This document shows, piece by piece, positions 45,140-55,327 of a DNA stretch of 64,000 bases. The notes below the pieces were generated by a model. The model was given only the letters and a program-made list of their open reading frames with translations. It was not told the DNA's origin and did no database searches. Each line of letters opens with the position of its first letter. The first letter of the stretch is position 1. This stretch comes from Tolypothrix sp. PCC 7712 (GTDB lineage: Bacteria > Cyanobacteriota > Cyanobacteriia > Cyanobacteriales > Nostocaceae): positions 3,720,001 to 3,784,000 of the forward strand of contig NZ_CP063785.1 in NCBI RefSeq assembly GCF_025860405.1, read 5' to 3'. Both the position numbers and the translations under genes were made by a program.

Positions 45140-47125
45140 ATGATAGAACAAGGCACTATCAGTATTCATACTGAAAATATTTTCCCGATTATTAAGAAGT
45201 CTCTCTACTCAGACCACCAAATCTTTTTGCGGGAACTAGTATCTAACGCTGTAGATGCCATTCAAAAACTAAAGATGGTATCCCGTGCTGGAGAATATAC
45301 TGGGGAGATTGGCGAACCAGAGATTGAAATAGCCATAGATAAAAATAACAAGACTATCTCTATCTCCGATAACGGTATCGGAATGACCGCAGAGGAAGTA
45401 AAGAAATACATCAACCAAGTTGCTTTCTCTAGTGCTGAAGAATTTATTCACAAGTATCAAGGCAAATCAGACCAACCAATTATCGGTCACTTCGGTCTTG
45501 GCTTTTATTCTTCCTTTATGGTGGCGCAAAAGGTCGAAATTGATACCCTCTCCTACCAAGAAGGTGTGCAAGCAGTACACTGGTCTTGTGATGGTTCACC
45601 AGAGTTTACTTTAGAAGAATCATCCCGGACAACTCACGGTACTACCATCACCCTGACTCTGCAAGCGGAAGAAGAAGAATATTTAGAATCAGCACGGATT
45701 AAGACTCTTGTTAAGACATATTGCGACTTCATGCCAGTAGCAATCAAGCTGGAAGGTGAAGTTTTAAATCAGCAAAAAGCACCTTGGCGAGAATCTCCCA
45801 ATAATCTCAGCAAGGAAGATTATTTAGAGTTTTACCGCTATCTCTATCCTTTTCAAGAAGAACCTCTGCTATGGGTACATCTGAATACAGATTATCCCTT
45901 CATCATTAATGGGATTCTGTATTTCCCCAAAATGAGACCCGATGTCGATGTGACTAAGGGACAGATTAAGCTATTTTGCAATCAAGTTTTTGTCAGCGAC
46001 AACTGCGAAGAAATTATTCCCCAATTCCTCATGCCTATGCGGGGTGTAATTGATAGTACTGACATTCCTTTAAATGTATCACGTAGCGCCCTACAAGGCG
46101 ATCGCACTGTTCGCAAAATTGGTGACTACATTGCTAAGAAGGTAGGCGATCGCTTAAAAGAACTTTACCGCGATAACCGCGAACAATACATCAGTGCATG
46201 GAAAGACCTCGGCACTTTTGTGAAGTTTGGTGTGCTCAATGATGATAAATTCAAAAAACAAGTTGAAGACATCATTGTCTTCCGCAGCACTGCTAAAGTT
46301 GCCGAAAACCCTGCGTCAACTCCAGCAGTTGAAGTCCAGTCCCAAGAAGGAGATGTTTGGCAAGATGTTACCCCAAATGCACCCAGCACTGAGGGTTCAG
46401 CAACTAGCACTCCCTACACCACTCTGAAAGAATACTTAGAACGCAACAAGGAACGCCACGAAAATAAAGTTTTCTACTGCACTGATGAAGCTTCACAAGC
46501 CACCTACGTAGAATTACATAAAAATCAGGGCTTAGAAGTCCTATTTATGGACTCCTTCATCGATACCCACTTCATCAACTTCCTAGAACGGGAATATAAC
46601 GATGTAAAATTCACACGGGTAGACTCAGACTTAGATAATACCCTGTTGGATGATAAATCTGGGGAAATTGTAGACCCCACAACCAACAAAACTAAAAGTG
46701 AAGTCATCAAAGAATTATTTGAAAAAGCTCTCAATAAACCCAAAGTCAATATCCGCACAGAAGCGTTGAAATCGGATAATCCTCAGGGAACTCCACCTGC
46801 AATGGTACTACTACCAGAAATTCTCCGTCGTCTGCGAGAAATGAACGCGATGATGCAGCAGCAAACTACAGAGTTTCCCGAAGACCATATTTTACTGGTT
46901 AATACTGCTCATCCCCTAATTCAAAATCTGGCTAATCTCAGTCAAGGTAGTATTATCCAAGGAGATGGTTTATCCCCAACAGCACAATTAGTGAACATGA
47001 TTTGCCAGCATGTCTACGATTTAGCGTTAATGTCTCAGAAAGGCTTTGATGGTGAAGGAATGAAATCCTTTGTTGAGCGCTCAAATGAGGTGTTAACCAA
47101 GCTGACAGAACAAGTAAATCATTAA
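45140..47125 (+). CDS. htpG: Chaperone HtpG (Hsp90)
   Basis: A full-length 661-residue bacterial Hsp90. N-terminal ATPase motifs: ELVSNAVDAIQKL, DNGIGM and GHFGLGFYSSF. The middle domain has the catalytic Arg in SRSALQGDRTVRKIG, and a C-terminal dimerisation region is present. In cyanobacteria it protects phycobilisome linkers and other proteins during heat, cold and high-light stress. It is monocistronic, followed by a strong 10-bp hairpin. Confidence 0.97.
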   Translation: MIEQGTISIHTENIFPIIKKSLYSDHQIFLRELVSNAVDAIQKLKMVSRAGEYTGEIGEPEIEIAIDKNNKTISISDNGIGMTAEEVKKYINQVAFSSAEEFIHKYQGKSDQPIIGHFGLGFYSSFMVAQKVEIDTLSYQEGVQAVHWSCDGSPEFTLEESSRTTHGTTITLTLQAEEEEYLESARIKTLVKTYCDFMPVAIKLEGEVLNQQKAPWRESPNNLSKEDYLEFYRYLYPFQEEPLLWVHLNTDYPFIINGILYFPKMRPDVDVTKGQIKLFCNQVFVSDNCEEIIPQFLMPMRGVIDSTDIPLNVSRSALQGDRTVRKIGDYIAKKVGDRLKELYRDNREQYISAWKDLGTFVKFGVLNDDKFKKQVEDIIVFRSTAKVAENPASTPAVEVQSQEGDVWQDVTPNAPSTEGSATSTPYTTLKEYLERNKERHENKVFYCTDEASQATYVELHKNQGLEVLFMDSFIDTHFINFLEREYNDVKFTRVDSDLDNTLLDDKSGEIVDPTTNKTKSEVIKELFEKALNKPKVNIRTEALKSDNPQGTPPAMVLLPEILRRLREMNAMMQQQTTEFPEDHILLVNTAHPLIQNLANLSQGSIIQGDGLSPTAQLVNMICQHVYDLALMSQKGFDGEGMKSFVERSNEVLTKLTEQVNH

Positions 47126-47143
47126 ATCATCAAAATTGTTGTA

Positions 47144-47169
47144 GGATGCGTTACGTTCCTAACGCATCC
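47144..47169 (+). terminator. Hairpin downstream of htpG
   Basis: GGATGCGTTA (47144-47153), loop CGTTCC, TAACGCATCC (47160-47169): a perfect 10-bp stem 18 bp after the htpG stop. There is no U-run after it (AAAATTTGG), so it could be a dispersed repeat serving as a transcript end. Related to the hairpins at 11150 and 12605. Confidence 0.55.
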
Positions 47170-47254
47170 AAAATTTGGGGTGTTACCCATTATCTACGCC
47201 AAAGCTCATACAATAGAAAGGTTGTCTTGAAATAGTAGTTTGGAGATAGTTACT

Positions 47255-47491
47255 ATGTCTCGTCGCTGTGAATTAACTGGTAAGAAGGCCAATAATGCCT
47301 TTTCTGTGTCTCACTCCCATCGCCGTACCAAGCGCCTTCAGCAAGCAAATTTACAAAACAAGCGTGTTTGGTGGCCTAGTGGAAATCGTTGGGTGAAACT
47401 GAAGCTTTCTACCAAAGCAATCAAAACCTTAGAAACTAAAGGTTTGGAAGCAATGGCCAAAGAAGCTGGGATTAACTTGAATCATTACTAA
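47255..47491 (+). CDS. rpmB: Ribosomal protein L28
   Basis: 78 residues from ATG 47255 ([20 protein letters not shown]); an upstream GAGATAG region and normal L28 length favour this start over the in-frame TTG 15 bp earlier. Basic, with [20 protein letters not shown]. Component of the large ribosomal subunit. Confidence 0.95.
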   Translation: MSRRCELTGKKANNAFSVSHSHRRTKRLQQANLQNKRVWWPSGNRWVKLKLSTKAIKTLETKGLEAMAKEAGINLNHY

Positions 47492-47755
47492 CATCAATTT
47501 TTTGAAATAGGCTAAATATCCTCAAAGCTGCCTTATACACTCAAGTCCTATGGCTTACAAGCTATAAGTCTGGGGCTAAACTAACAACATCCGCTAGCGT
47601 GGATTAAATGCCAAAAATGACTTTTGTTTTGTAGCTTGCATTCAGCAACGCCAAGTCTTAATCAAAAAGCGAAATGGTATCAGCTTCTGAAAAAAAGATT
47701 GGCGTTCAAGGTTAATGCCAAGGTTATAGCTAATTCTGAGAATACTGGCTCTACT
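47492..47755 (+). other. Long 3' region of rpmB or separate small RNA
   Basis: 264 bp between rpmB and the strong terminator at 47756. There is no supportable ORF. If the terminator belongs to rpmB, the mRNA has an unusually long 3' UTR; otherwise a small RNA could be encoded here. Sequence alone cannot decide. Confidence 0.3.
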
Positions 47756-47780
47756 ACCTCCCCAAATTGGGGAGGTTTTT
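47756..47780 (+). terminator. Intrinsic terminator
   Basis: ACCTCCCCAA-A-TTGGGGAGGT, a perfect GC-rich stem (effective loop of 5), followed directly by TTTTT. It is the best rho-independent terminator in the window. Confidence 0.85.
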
Positions 47781-48046
47781 AATTGCTTAATATTTTTAAC
47801 GACTGACTGATAGTTTTCCGTCATTAGGTGGGTAATATAAGCTTACTCTCCTAACACTATCTTCATGAAGTTGCTTGCAGATGACTAGATTTTTACAAAG
47901 TTAATGTGAAGTTACAGCTTTACGTTCCATCATTTGACCGGAATTAAATAATTTTGAAAAAATCCGTATTTTCCGATTAATAAAGCAAACTTTACCCATG
48001 ATATAAAAATCAAATCAATCCAAATTAATCATATTTATGGCAGCGC

Positions 48047-48077
48047 CACTATATTTTGTCTTGGTAAAAATATAGTG
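48047..48077. promoter_or_regulatory. 11-bp inverted repeat upstream of hpsA
   Basis: CACTATATTTT (48047-48057) and AAAATATAGTG (48067-48077) are exact inverted copies with 9-bp spacing (centre to centre 20 bp, about two helical turns). It lies 112 bp before the hpsA ATG. The geometry suits a dimeric regulator on one DNA face, or an mRNA hairpin. No known regulator is assigned. Confidence 0.5.
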
Positions 48078-48188
48078 ACTAACTACATAAACAAAATTTC
48101 TCATTAGCTCAACAGAACTTATCAAAAAATAGTTAGCAATAGCTAAAAATTTAATACCACCGTAAAATCACTTGGCAGGAAAGCAGTT

Positions 48189-51100
48189 ATGAGTCGAAAA
48201 CGCCAGCTAGTTAAGGCAATAACAAAACTCCTTAAAAATTTTACCCGCAAGTGTTTATCTAAAACCAAAAAGCAAATTATTTGGCTGCTCCGGGCTATTT
48301 TTACTACCAGGAGAAAACGCGGATCTGTCAATGCTGGTTTTGTATTACCAACGGTGGCAATGGTAGCGTTAGTAGTTGTCCTACTAACGACTGCAATTTT
48401 ATTCCGCTCATTTGAAAGATCCAAAAATGCTAGTAATGTTCGAGTCAATGAAATTGTTCTTAGAGCATCTGCACCAGCTCTAGATCGGGCAAAATCAAAA
48501 TTAGATAAACTCTTTCAAGACCCTAGATTGCCACGTTCAACTCCTTCAGACTTTTCATTGAAGCAAGTTATTGAAGGTAACATTGCTGAATATACTTTTG
48601 GTGATGAGACACAATTAAAATTAGTTAAAGATGTAAACAGTGATAATTCTATTGCTGACGATGAAACTCTAACATCTGTCTGGAAATATCCTGTTGATAC
48701 AGATAATGATGGTAAGTTTGATAGCTTTACTCTCTACGGTATTTACTTTCAGACACCCACTAGCAATAGGGCAAGAAGTTCTCTGGAAGCAAGAGCGCAA
48801 CCTATGGATGAAGGGGCTACTACTAATAAATGTGCAAGTAATGTTGCTACTAGTGCTGATTTAGTAGGTAGCCAAGGCTGGTATAAAGTCGGTAGTAAGT
48901 TGAAAAGAAGCCTTTTCGTTTATACAACTACAGTACCCATCACAGATTTAGACAATTTAGATAATACTAAATACGAAAAATTTACAGGTAACAAAGGCTT
49001 TTCATCGTTAGAGTATCAGCAAGACCGGGAGAGACTTCCATTAACCAACAACGCAGTCATCTACGACAACGATTTACAAATTGCAGCAGGAGCCGGTTTT
49101 AATATCAACGGACGGATATTTACTAACGGTAACTTGCTAACAGAATTTAACAAAAAATATGGTGGTATAATCAGATATTTTTTGGTGAGCAGTCCCTATT
49201 CTTGTTACTACGCACAAGAAAATAGCAAAATTATTGTTGCTGGTAACTTAATTAATACCCGTGTTAATCAAAGTAGTGTATCGGATACAAGTGATAATAC
49301 TCAGAAGAGCGTACAAGTAGATTTATTTAAAGATGAGCGACCTTATGATGTACCCCGATTTCCAAATGATTCTGCCTATTACATTAATAATGAAAATAAA
49401 ACAGTACCATCAGGCGTTTACGGAAATGATGCAGCTTATAACGATGAGGCTTATGCTCAACGAATTGCGCGTTTATTAGAGGCAACAAATGCGCTGTATC
49501 CAGCTACAGATCCCCCAAATTCGTCTCTTCCCGATGAGGTTAAAGAGGGAATTAAGAACGCGATGGCAAATGATGCCACTCTCGAACCAGAGACAGCACA
49601 AAATAAACAGCTAACAATTTACTTTAAAAAGCGGACAAGGCGTGTTCCTTATAAAGAGGTGGGTGTTGGTGAAAATGCACTGAAACAACCTCCTGCTACA
49701 GGAACAACTTATGACTATACAAGTACTAATCCGTTTCCTGCTGATGGCGACTCTGGTAATTCTCTACGTCCAGTAGATGAATGGGTTTTCCCTTTTGATC
49801 CTAGTGATGGTAAAACCGAGGCTAATTTTGCCAAGATAGGGATTCATGAACAGAGTACAGCAAAGAAGCTTTATCTCCCAGCAACAGACCCTACAACTCT
49901 CAAAACCCAAACTCCAATTCAAGAAAATAAGATTGGCGATCGCGTTTTAGTTGGTAATGGACTACCTCAATATTGGTACAAAGGCTCTGCGTTTGTTAGT
50001 TCAGAAACAGGGCAAGATATTGTTGATAAAGAATGGGATGACACCACTAATACTCGCCAGCGTTTCACCCAAGCTAGTGTATTAGATGACTTAGGGGTGA
50101 CAGATAGGGATGGTTTCTGGGAAAAAGCCGCAACACAAGAACCCACAGGCCCGCTTGATGTTGTCGGGGGTTTGCGAGTGGTAACAGGTGCAGGAATTTA
50201 TTTGCCGAAAGATTACAATCCCGCTAACCACACTTTTACCAGTACCCAAGAAATAGTCTGGCCAGATACGATGGCTATGGGCGTGGATACTAAGAATAAA
50301 GGTTTACCTGATGACCATACACCCTACTTGCAAATGCGAGCTACGGCGGTTTATCACTATCAGTATGACCCATACGATCCTAATGAACCCACTAATTACC
50401 AAACCCCCATTGCCTGTGTTAGCAGCTACTACGACCCTACCAATGAGACTACAGCCAAGAATGAATCTAGTGGAAGGAAGTCTAATAATGGTGTTGTTTA
50501 CTCATTTTCTTCTCTGTCAAAAAGCGGTTATGAAGCAGCATTGAACTACCAAGCCGCATTGAAATACCCCAATGGGCGCTTGCTAAATAAACCACTTAAG
50601 GATGCTTTAGATAAAATCGCAGCTAGTAAAAATCTTACCCTTTCAGAGCAATCAGCAGTTGATTCTGCAATGTGTGCCTTGAAAATTTTGGATGACCCTT
50701 TGAGTGATATTAATGATGGTGTTATTCCGCATAATGCTATCTATGAAAAAACTTTTCTTGATGCTAGACAGATTAAGGCAATAGATAAAGAGACAGGCTC
50801 AAAAAAATATGATTTAGATGTAGAACTACGTCAGCCTTTAGAAATTCGTGCCACAGTTTTGGATATGGATTTGCTACGTAGTAAAAAAGCCAAGAATGAT
50901 GGAGAGTTTCTATTGCCAAATAGTGGCATTATCTATGCAACTCGTGATGATGCATTACCAGATTTAAGTAGTACTAACGATCCAAATACAGCCACTAGTA
51001 CAGATGTAGATTTAAGTTCTAAAGACTTTAAGCTAGACCCTACTCGGCGACCTAACGGCATTATGCTAGTTAACGGTAGTGACTTGAGCCGTAACGCTAC

Positions 51101-53021
51101 TTATAAAGCAGAAGAAAAAGGTTTAATCTTAGTATCTAACCTGCCTGTATATGTTAAGGGTGATTTTAATAAACATACCAAAGAAGAATTTACAGAGACT
51201 TTAAGTACAGATCCGTATGACAATCTGTATACGATCTGGCAAAACTTCTATACTCGTCAAACTCTTGATCCCAACTTTGCATGTCGCGCAGGACAGTTTA
51301 GTACTTGTAACACTGGTGAAACCTGGCGACCAGCAACAATTCTAGCTGACGCAATCACCGTTCTTTCTGCTGATTTCAAGGAAGGCTATCGCAATGATGG
51401 CGACTACGACCTGAGAGATAATTATGGTAATTATCCTGTGGGTTACGACTTTAATAACGATAACAATATTGATACAACATCAGTATTGCTCGATGAAACA
51501 GCTATTAAGTTTGATGTCAATGGTGATGGTGACATGGCAGACACATCTGTAGCACTTAATGAAAGCAACATCACTGCAACTGTTGCTGCGAGATTAAATG
51601 GCTTTTGGGATAATAACTTTGTCACTAGTCGTAACTTTACAGATGAATACTATTCTCAGGCTAATAATACTAGTGCAGACCCATTATCTAGTTCTTACTT
51701 CAACAACTTTGTGACTCCAATTCAGCGCCGGGTGCGGTTTTCTGAGTATGTCATGGAAATTTGCCCCAAGTTAACGGTAACAGCTTGTAAACCTGGTGAT
51801 TGGGTAGTGGGTTATGACAGCGATGGAACAATTAAAGCAAATCAGTTATTACAAGCCATAACTGATGCTGGTGGAACATTTGATAAAACTAAGCTATGGG
51901 CAGGTACTACAGCACAAGCTGCTACTCAAGAAGCCCAACAATACCCTAGAAGAGTAGCATTTTTGAGGTATGGCAATGGTCTGACAGTTACCAAGAATGG
52001 GACTGCTTTAAATGCATCTCCAGTAGAAAACGCATTAGTACTGGACTCTGACAAAACACCAGTTCCTCTGGGTATTGTTAGTGGACAAGTCAAATATTTG
52101 CCTTTTTCTAGCACTCTAACTATCAACACTCTTACCTACGATATCTTCGATAAAGATACTAACAACTACCCTGATAGAACTTCTAACGCTCTCTGGTTTA
52201 GAACTAGAAATAGAAACGGTAACGCAGAAAATTATAGTTCTGACTATCGTCTAGATTTTCTCAACACCCTAACTGAGAATAGAGCCACAGATCAACCTCT
52301 GTTAGTACCAGTGCTACAAATTCAGTATCCAACCGCTTCAACAATTGATGAAGCAAATCTTTATTCATCTAGAGGTAACCCTAATGATCTAATAAATCGT
52401 GCTAAAACTAATTGGTTACAAAATGCAACGGAAACACAAACCAATATTGTATTTGCTCAAGGTGACAGCCCAAGCCGTACAAATGAATCTGGTGGTGGTT
52501 TAGAGAACTTTGTACGTTACTTAGAACGCTGGGATATAAACGTAGATTCTTACGGGAAAAATCATAAAGCTAATGGCTCTTTCATTGAGTTTAAACGCAG
52601 TTCCTATGCGTCAGCACCTTTCCAAGTCCTGACTAATAATAGTGGTACCGAGACAAGTATTTTTAAATACCCACAAAGTTATACAACTAGCGTATCTTTG
52701 TCAGGCGACATAAATAATTCTAGTGGTGTAGGTTCTGGGCCCTTCTACTCGCCACCTAACCGTCTGTGGGGTTACGATGTCGCCTTGCTGACTCAGTTAC
52801 CTGATTTGTTCTCTCAGCGCTTCACAGCACCAACACTTAACCCTCCCAATGAGTTTTACAGAGAAGTGCCACGAGATGACAACTGGGTGAAAACTTTGCT
52901 ATGTGCTGCTGAATACGATGACCCGTCTGACCCCAGTACTGTTGGTTACAGCCCTGCTACTAACTATGGCACTAACTACAATTATGCTATTAGCTCAGAC
53001 CAACGTCCTAGCTGCCCTTGA
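48189..53021 (+). CDS. hpsA: Hormogonium polysaccharide biosynthesis protein HpsA
   Basis: A 1610-residue exported protein. A basic N-terminus leads to a pilin-like segment: Gly50-Phe51 then VLPTVAMVALVVVLLTTAIL, like PilX-class prepilins but with Thr, not Glu, at position +5. Ca-binding-type loops are visible: DTDNDGKFD (about 169), DFNNDNNID (about 1084) and DVNGDGDMAD (about 1107). The rest is Asn/Thr/Asp-rich beta-type sequence. In Nostoc punctiforme hpsA is required for hormogonium polysaccharide and motility. AGGAAAG lies at a good distance from the ATG. hpsB follows after 25 bp. Confidence 0.88.
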   Translation: MSRKRQLVKAITKLLKNFTRKCLSKTKKQIIWLLRAIFTTRRKRGSVNAGFVLPTVAMVALVVVLLTTAILFRSFERSKNASNVRVNEIVLRASAPALDRAKSKLDKLFQDPRLPRSTPSDFSLKQVIEGNIAEYTFGDETQLKLVKDVNSDNSIADDETLTSVWKYPVDTDNDGKFDSFTLYGIYFQTPTSNRARSSLEARAQPMDEGATTNKCASNVATSADLVGSQGWYKVGSKLKRSLFVYTTTVPITDLDNLDNTKYEKFTGNKGFSSLEYQQDRERLPLTNNAVIYDNDLQIAAGAGFNINGRIFTNGNLLTEFNKKYGGIIRYFLVSSPYSCYYAQENSKIIVAGNLINTRVNQSSVSDTSDNTQKSVQVDLFKDERPYDVPRFPNDSAYYINNENKTVPSGVYGNDAAYNDEAYAQRIARLLEATNALYPATDPPNSSLPDEVKEGIKNAMANDATLEPETAQNKQLTIYFKKRTRRVPYKEVGVGENALKQPPATGTTYDYTSTNPFPADGDSGNSLRPVDEWVFPFDPSDGKTEANFAKIGIHEQSTAKKLYLPATDPTTLKTQTPIQENKIGDRVLVGNGLPQYWYKGSAFVSSETGQDIVDKEWDDTTNTRQRFTQASVLDDLGVTDRDGFWEKAATQEPTGPLDVVGGLRVVTGAGIYLPKDYNPANHTFTSTQEIVWPDTMAMGVDTKNKGLPDDHTPYLQMRATAVYHYQYDPYDPNEPTNYQTPIACVSSYYDPTNETTAKNESSGRKSNNGVVYSFSSLSKSGYEAALNYQAALKYPNGRLLNKPLKDALDKIAASKNLTLSEQSAVDSAMCALKILDDPLSDINDGVIPHNAIYEKTFLDARQIKAIDKETGSKKYDLDVELRQPLEIRATVLDMDLLRSKKAKNDGEFLLPNSGIIYATRDDALPDLSSTNDPNTATSTDVDLSSKDFKLDPTRRPNGIMLVNGSDLSRNATYKAEEKGLILVSNLPVYVKGDFNKHTKEEFTETLSTDPYDNLYTIWQNFYTRQTLDPNFACRAGQFSTCNTGETWRPATILADAITVLSADFKEGYRNDGDYDLRDNYGNYPVGYDFNNDNNIDTTSVLLDETAIKFDVNGDGDMADTSVALNESNITATVAARLNGFWDNNFVTSRNFTDEYYSQANNTSADPLSSSYFNNFVTPIQRRVRFSEYVMEICPKLTVTACKPGDWVVGYDSDGTIKANQLLQAITDAGGTFDKTKLWAGTTAQAATQEAQQYPRRVAFLRYGNGLTVTKNGTALNASPVENALVLDSDKTPVPLGIVSGQVKYLPFSSTLTINTLTYDIFDKDTNNYPDRTSNALWFRTRNRNGNAENYSSDYRLDFLNTLTENRATDQPLLVPVLQIQYPTASTIDEANLYSSRGNPNDLINRAKTNWLQNATETQTNIVFAQGDSPSRTNESGGGLENFVRYLERWDINVDSYGKNHKANGSFIEFKRSSYASAPFQVLTNNSGTETSIFKYPQSYTTSVSLSGDINNSSGVGSGPFYSPPNRLWGYDVALLTQLPDLFSQRFTAPTLNPPNEFYREVPRDDNWVKTLLCAAEYDDPSDPSTVGYSPATNYGTNYNYAISSDQRPSCP

Positions 53022-53046
53022 TATAACCTACCTCAATTGCTGAATT

Positions 53047-53733
53047 ATGATTCATTACAAACAGCAACAAGTATCTACTTCTAATCAATCAGGGTTTACC
53101 ATCATTGAGTCTTTGGTGGCTATGGTAGTTGTTTCTATTTTAATGGCAGCGATCGCGCCTGTGATTATCTTATCTGTAGCAACCAGAGTACAAGCAAAGC
53201 GGATTGAGTCTGCAACTGACGCTGCCAAAAGCTACATTGATGGTGTCCGATCTGGAGTAATTACTACTCCAGATTCTCCAATTACAGATAGCACAACTAT
53301 CGCAAACTATGCTGCTCCTACAGTGGGGAGTTTAACCTGTGGTGCTGGTAGTGGTTACTGTTCTTCACCTGCAAATAATTTATACTGCGTTTCGGTTGAT
53401 GGTAATGCTTGTACTACTACTAATGCCAACAATTTTGTAATTCAGGCGATTCGGTTGAATAGTGCTACTGAGACTACTGGCGGTTCTACTACTAATATTA
53501 CTGATCCTGCGAAGGGCTACCAGTTAGGAATACGTGTTTACCGAGCAAATGGTTTTAGTAGCGACGGCGGGGACTTGAAAAAAGCACCTAATAAACAAGC
53601 AACTTTTACTGGGGGATTAGGCGATCGCAAAACGCCATTAGTAGAAATGACAACAGAAATTACAAAAGGAGTAACATTTAGTGATTTTTGCCAGCGTTTA
53701 CAACAAACTAATCCGCAATCTACATGTTCTTAG
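53047..53733 (+). CDS. hpsB: Prepilin-like protein HpsB
   Basis: 228 residues. The prepilin peptidase site is Gly16-Phe17 with TIIE (Glu21), and the hydrophobic helix runs SLVAMVVVSILMAAIAPVII. A short leader and Cys-containing globular C-terminus (GSGYCSSPANNLYC) follow. Such pseudopilins are thought to form a type II-secretion-like piston that works with HpsA in polysaccharide secretion. It is 25 bp after hpsA, so probably the same transcript. Confidence 0.85.
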   Translation: MIHYKQQQVSTSNQSGFTIIESLVAMVVVSILMAAIAPVIILSVATRVQAKRIESATDAAKSYIDGVRSGVITTPDSPITDSTTIANYAAPTVGSLTCGAGSGYCSSPANNLYCVSVDGNACTTTNANNFVIQAIRLNSATETTGGSTTNITDPAKGYQLGIRVYRANGFSSDGGDLKKAPNKQATFTGGLGDRKTPLVEMTTEITKGVTFSDFCQRLQQTNPQSTCS

Positions 53734-54252
53734 TTCTAACTTGAAAATGGGCATAGGGTTATGAGATATGGGAAAGACAGATTTTCATGCTTGGTTGTAC
53801 CAAAACTTGGTGTGAATCGCTAGCCATAAACTAGCTATACATTGAAAGAGGATTTATAAAGTAAATCTTAAGTAGGTGTTTTACGTCCATGAAAAAATTG
53901 AGATTTAGAGACTATAAAATTGAGTCGTAAAGCGCCATATTATGTGGCAATGCATAGGCGTTAGGGTTGTTTTTTAGTCACAAATCATATCGAAAATAGA
54001 TATGTGGCTAAACAATGCCAGTTTGCTCAAGCCAGGAAACTCACCTACGCGACTGGCTCCCCTATAGCAATTTATTTTTACTTTATCAATCATCTCTGGA
54101 AACCATACCTTTTTTATCCTTAGTATACATTTGATAAATTCAGATCTAAGCAAATCAAATTTTTTAGTAAGCTTCCGTTTCTAAAATAGACTGAGTTGAT
54201 TCATCAATCTCAATGCTAAATACCTGCAATTTTAGGGAGAAAACATAGCATT
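53734..54252. other. hpsB-hpsC spacer
   Basis: 519 bp, unusually long for genes of one pathway. It holds a REP-like palindrome at 54017-54059 and an imperfect hairpin (TAGTCAC...GTGGCTA, 53977-54010). No gene is supportable. A separate promoter for hpsC is likely here. Confidence 0.4.
54017..54059. repeat. REP-like palindrome GCCAGT...ACTGGC, copy 1
   Basis: Starts GCCAGTTTGC and ends CGACTGGCTC. It is a reverse-oriented relative of 59871-59914 (shared GAGCCAGT, GGGTT/GAGTT, GGC and ACTGGC blocks). A dispersed palindromic element. Confidence 0.6.
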
Positions 54253-55194
54253 ATGAGTTTTTATAAATATTTTTTGAGTAATTATATAAAAAAAATTGGA
54301 TTAAAACAAAAAGTCAATGGATTTACCTTAATTGAGCTACTTGTTGGTCTAATTTTAGCTGCCATAATCATTACGCCTTTGTTGGGATTTATGATCAGTA
54401 TTCTTGAGAATGATCGTAAAGAACAAGCAAAGGCAACTACCGAACAAGAAATAAGATCAGCACTTGACTACATTAACAGAGATATGCAACAAGCAGTTTA
54501 TATCTATGATGCTGATGGTATAGCTGCGATTAGAAACCAATTACCTAAATATGATCAAAAAGATAAATATTTTCCTGTGCTTGTCTTTTGGAAGCGACAA
54601 TATATTTCAGGTGGACTAGCTGTTGAAGGTGGTGCTAATGATACTTTTGTCTACTCTTTAGTGGCTTATTATGTAATTAAAGATAATGATTCTACATGGT
54701 CTAATGCTGCTCGAATTGGTCGATTTCAAATTAGTAATGGTTATGGTCAAACTGATACAGATATAAGCAGCACTAGGGATGCTGGTTTTAATATGTTTAG
54801 TTTGGACGGTGAAGGAGACCTGAAAACCAAAATGAATCAATGGAAAAAAAGTGACGAAAGCTATGATCAACAAGTTTTGGCTCTCGTTGATTATATTGAT
54901 CAAACTATCATAGATACTACAGCTAACCCAGCGCCTTCTTGCTCTACTGGTCAAATGGTTCCACAATTCTCCGGTAGTGGAGATGGTGTTGCTACAGGTA
55001 ATGTTAAAACCCGTGGCTTTTACGTATGTGTAGACTCTAGTAAAACTGTAGCAGACATCTATTTACGTGGTAATGCTCTTGCTCGTGCTCAAAATACGAA
55101 TTTGAATTTTGATCAAAGTAGTGAAAGCAGAAAAATTTATTTTCCAAAAGCTAGCGCCAGAGTACAAGGACTAGGATTCGTATTCACCAAATAA
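54253..55194 (+). CDS. hpsC: Prepilin-like protein HpsC
   Basis: 313 residues. Gly23-Phe24, then TLIE (Glu28) and the helix LLVGLILAAIIITPLLGFM, followed by a soluble domain with EQEIRSALDYINRDMQQAVYIYD, a pattern typical of PilW/GspJ-like minor pilins. It fits the hpsC position. AGGGAG lies 13-18 nt upstream of the ATG. Confidence 0.85.
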   Translation: MSFYKYFLSNYIKKIGLKQKVNGFTLIELLVGLILAAIIITPLLGFMISILENDRKEQAKATTEQEIRSALDYINRDMQQAVYIYDADGIAAIRNQLPKYDQKDKYFPVLVFWKRQYISGGLAVEGGANDTFVYSLVAYYVIKDNDSTWSNAARIGRFQISNGYGQTDTDISSTRDAGFNMFSLDGEGDLKTKMNQWKKSDESYDQQVLALVDYIDQTIIDTTANPAPSCSTGQMVPQFSGSGDGVATGNVKTRGFYVCVDSSKTVADIYLRGNALARAQNTNLNFDQSSESRKIYFPKASARVQGLGFVFTK

Positions 55195-55327
55195 TAAGTC
55201 ATGATGATTAATTTCTACTAATGCTAATAGCTATTAGTTAATGATAGATAGTTAGGCAATTAGCAATTTTCACTCATATACTTGGAGTCTACACTACATC
55301 TATTAAACTCACTGAGGTCAGCCTGCT

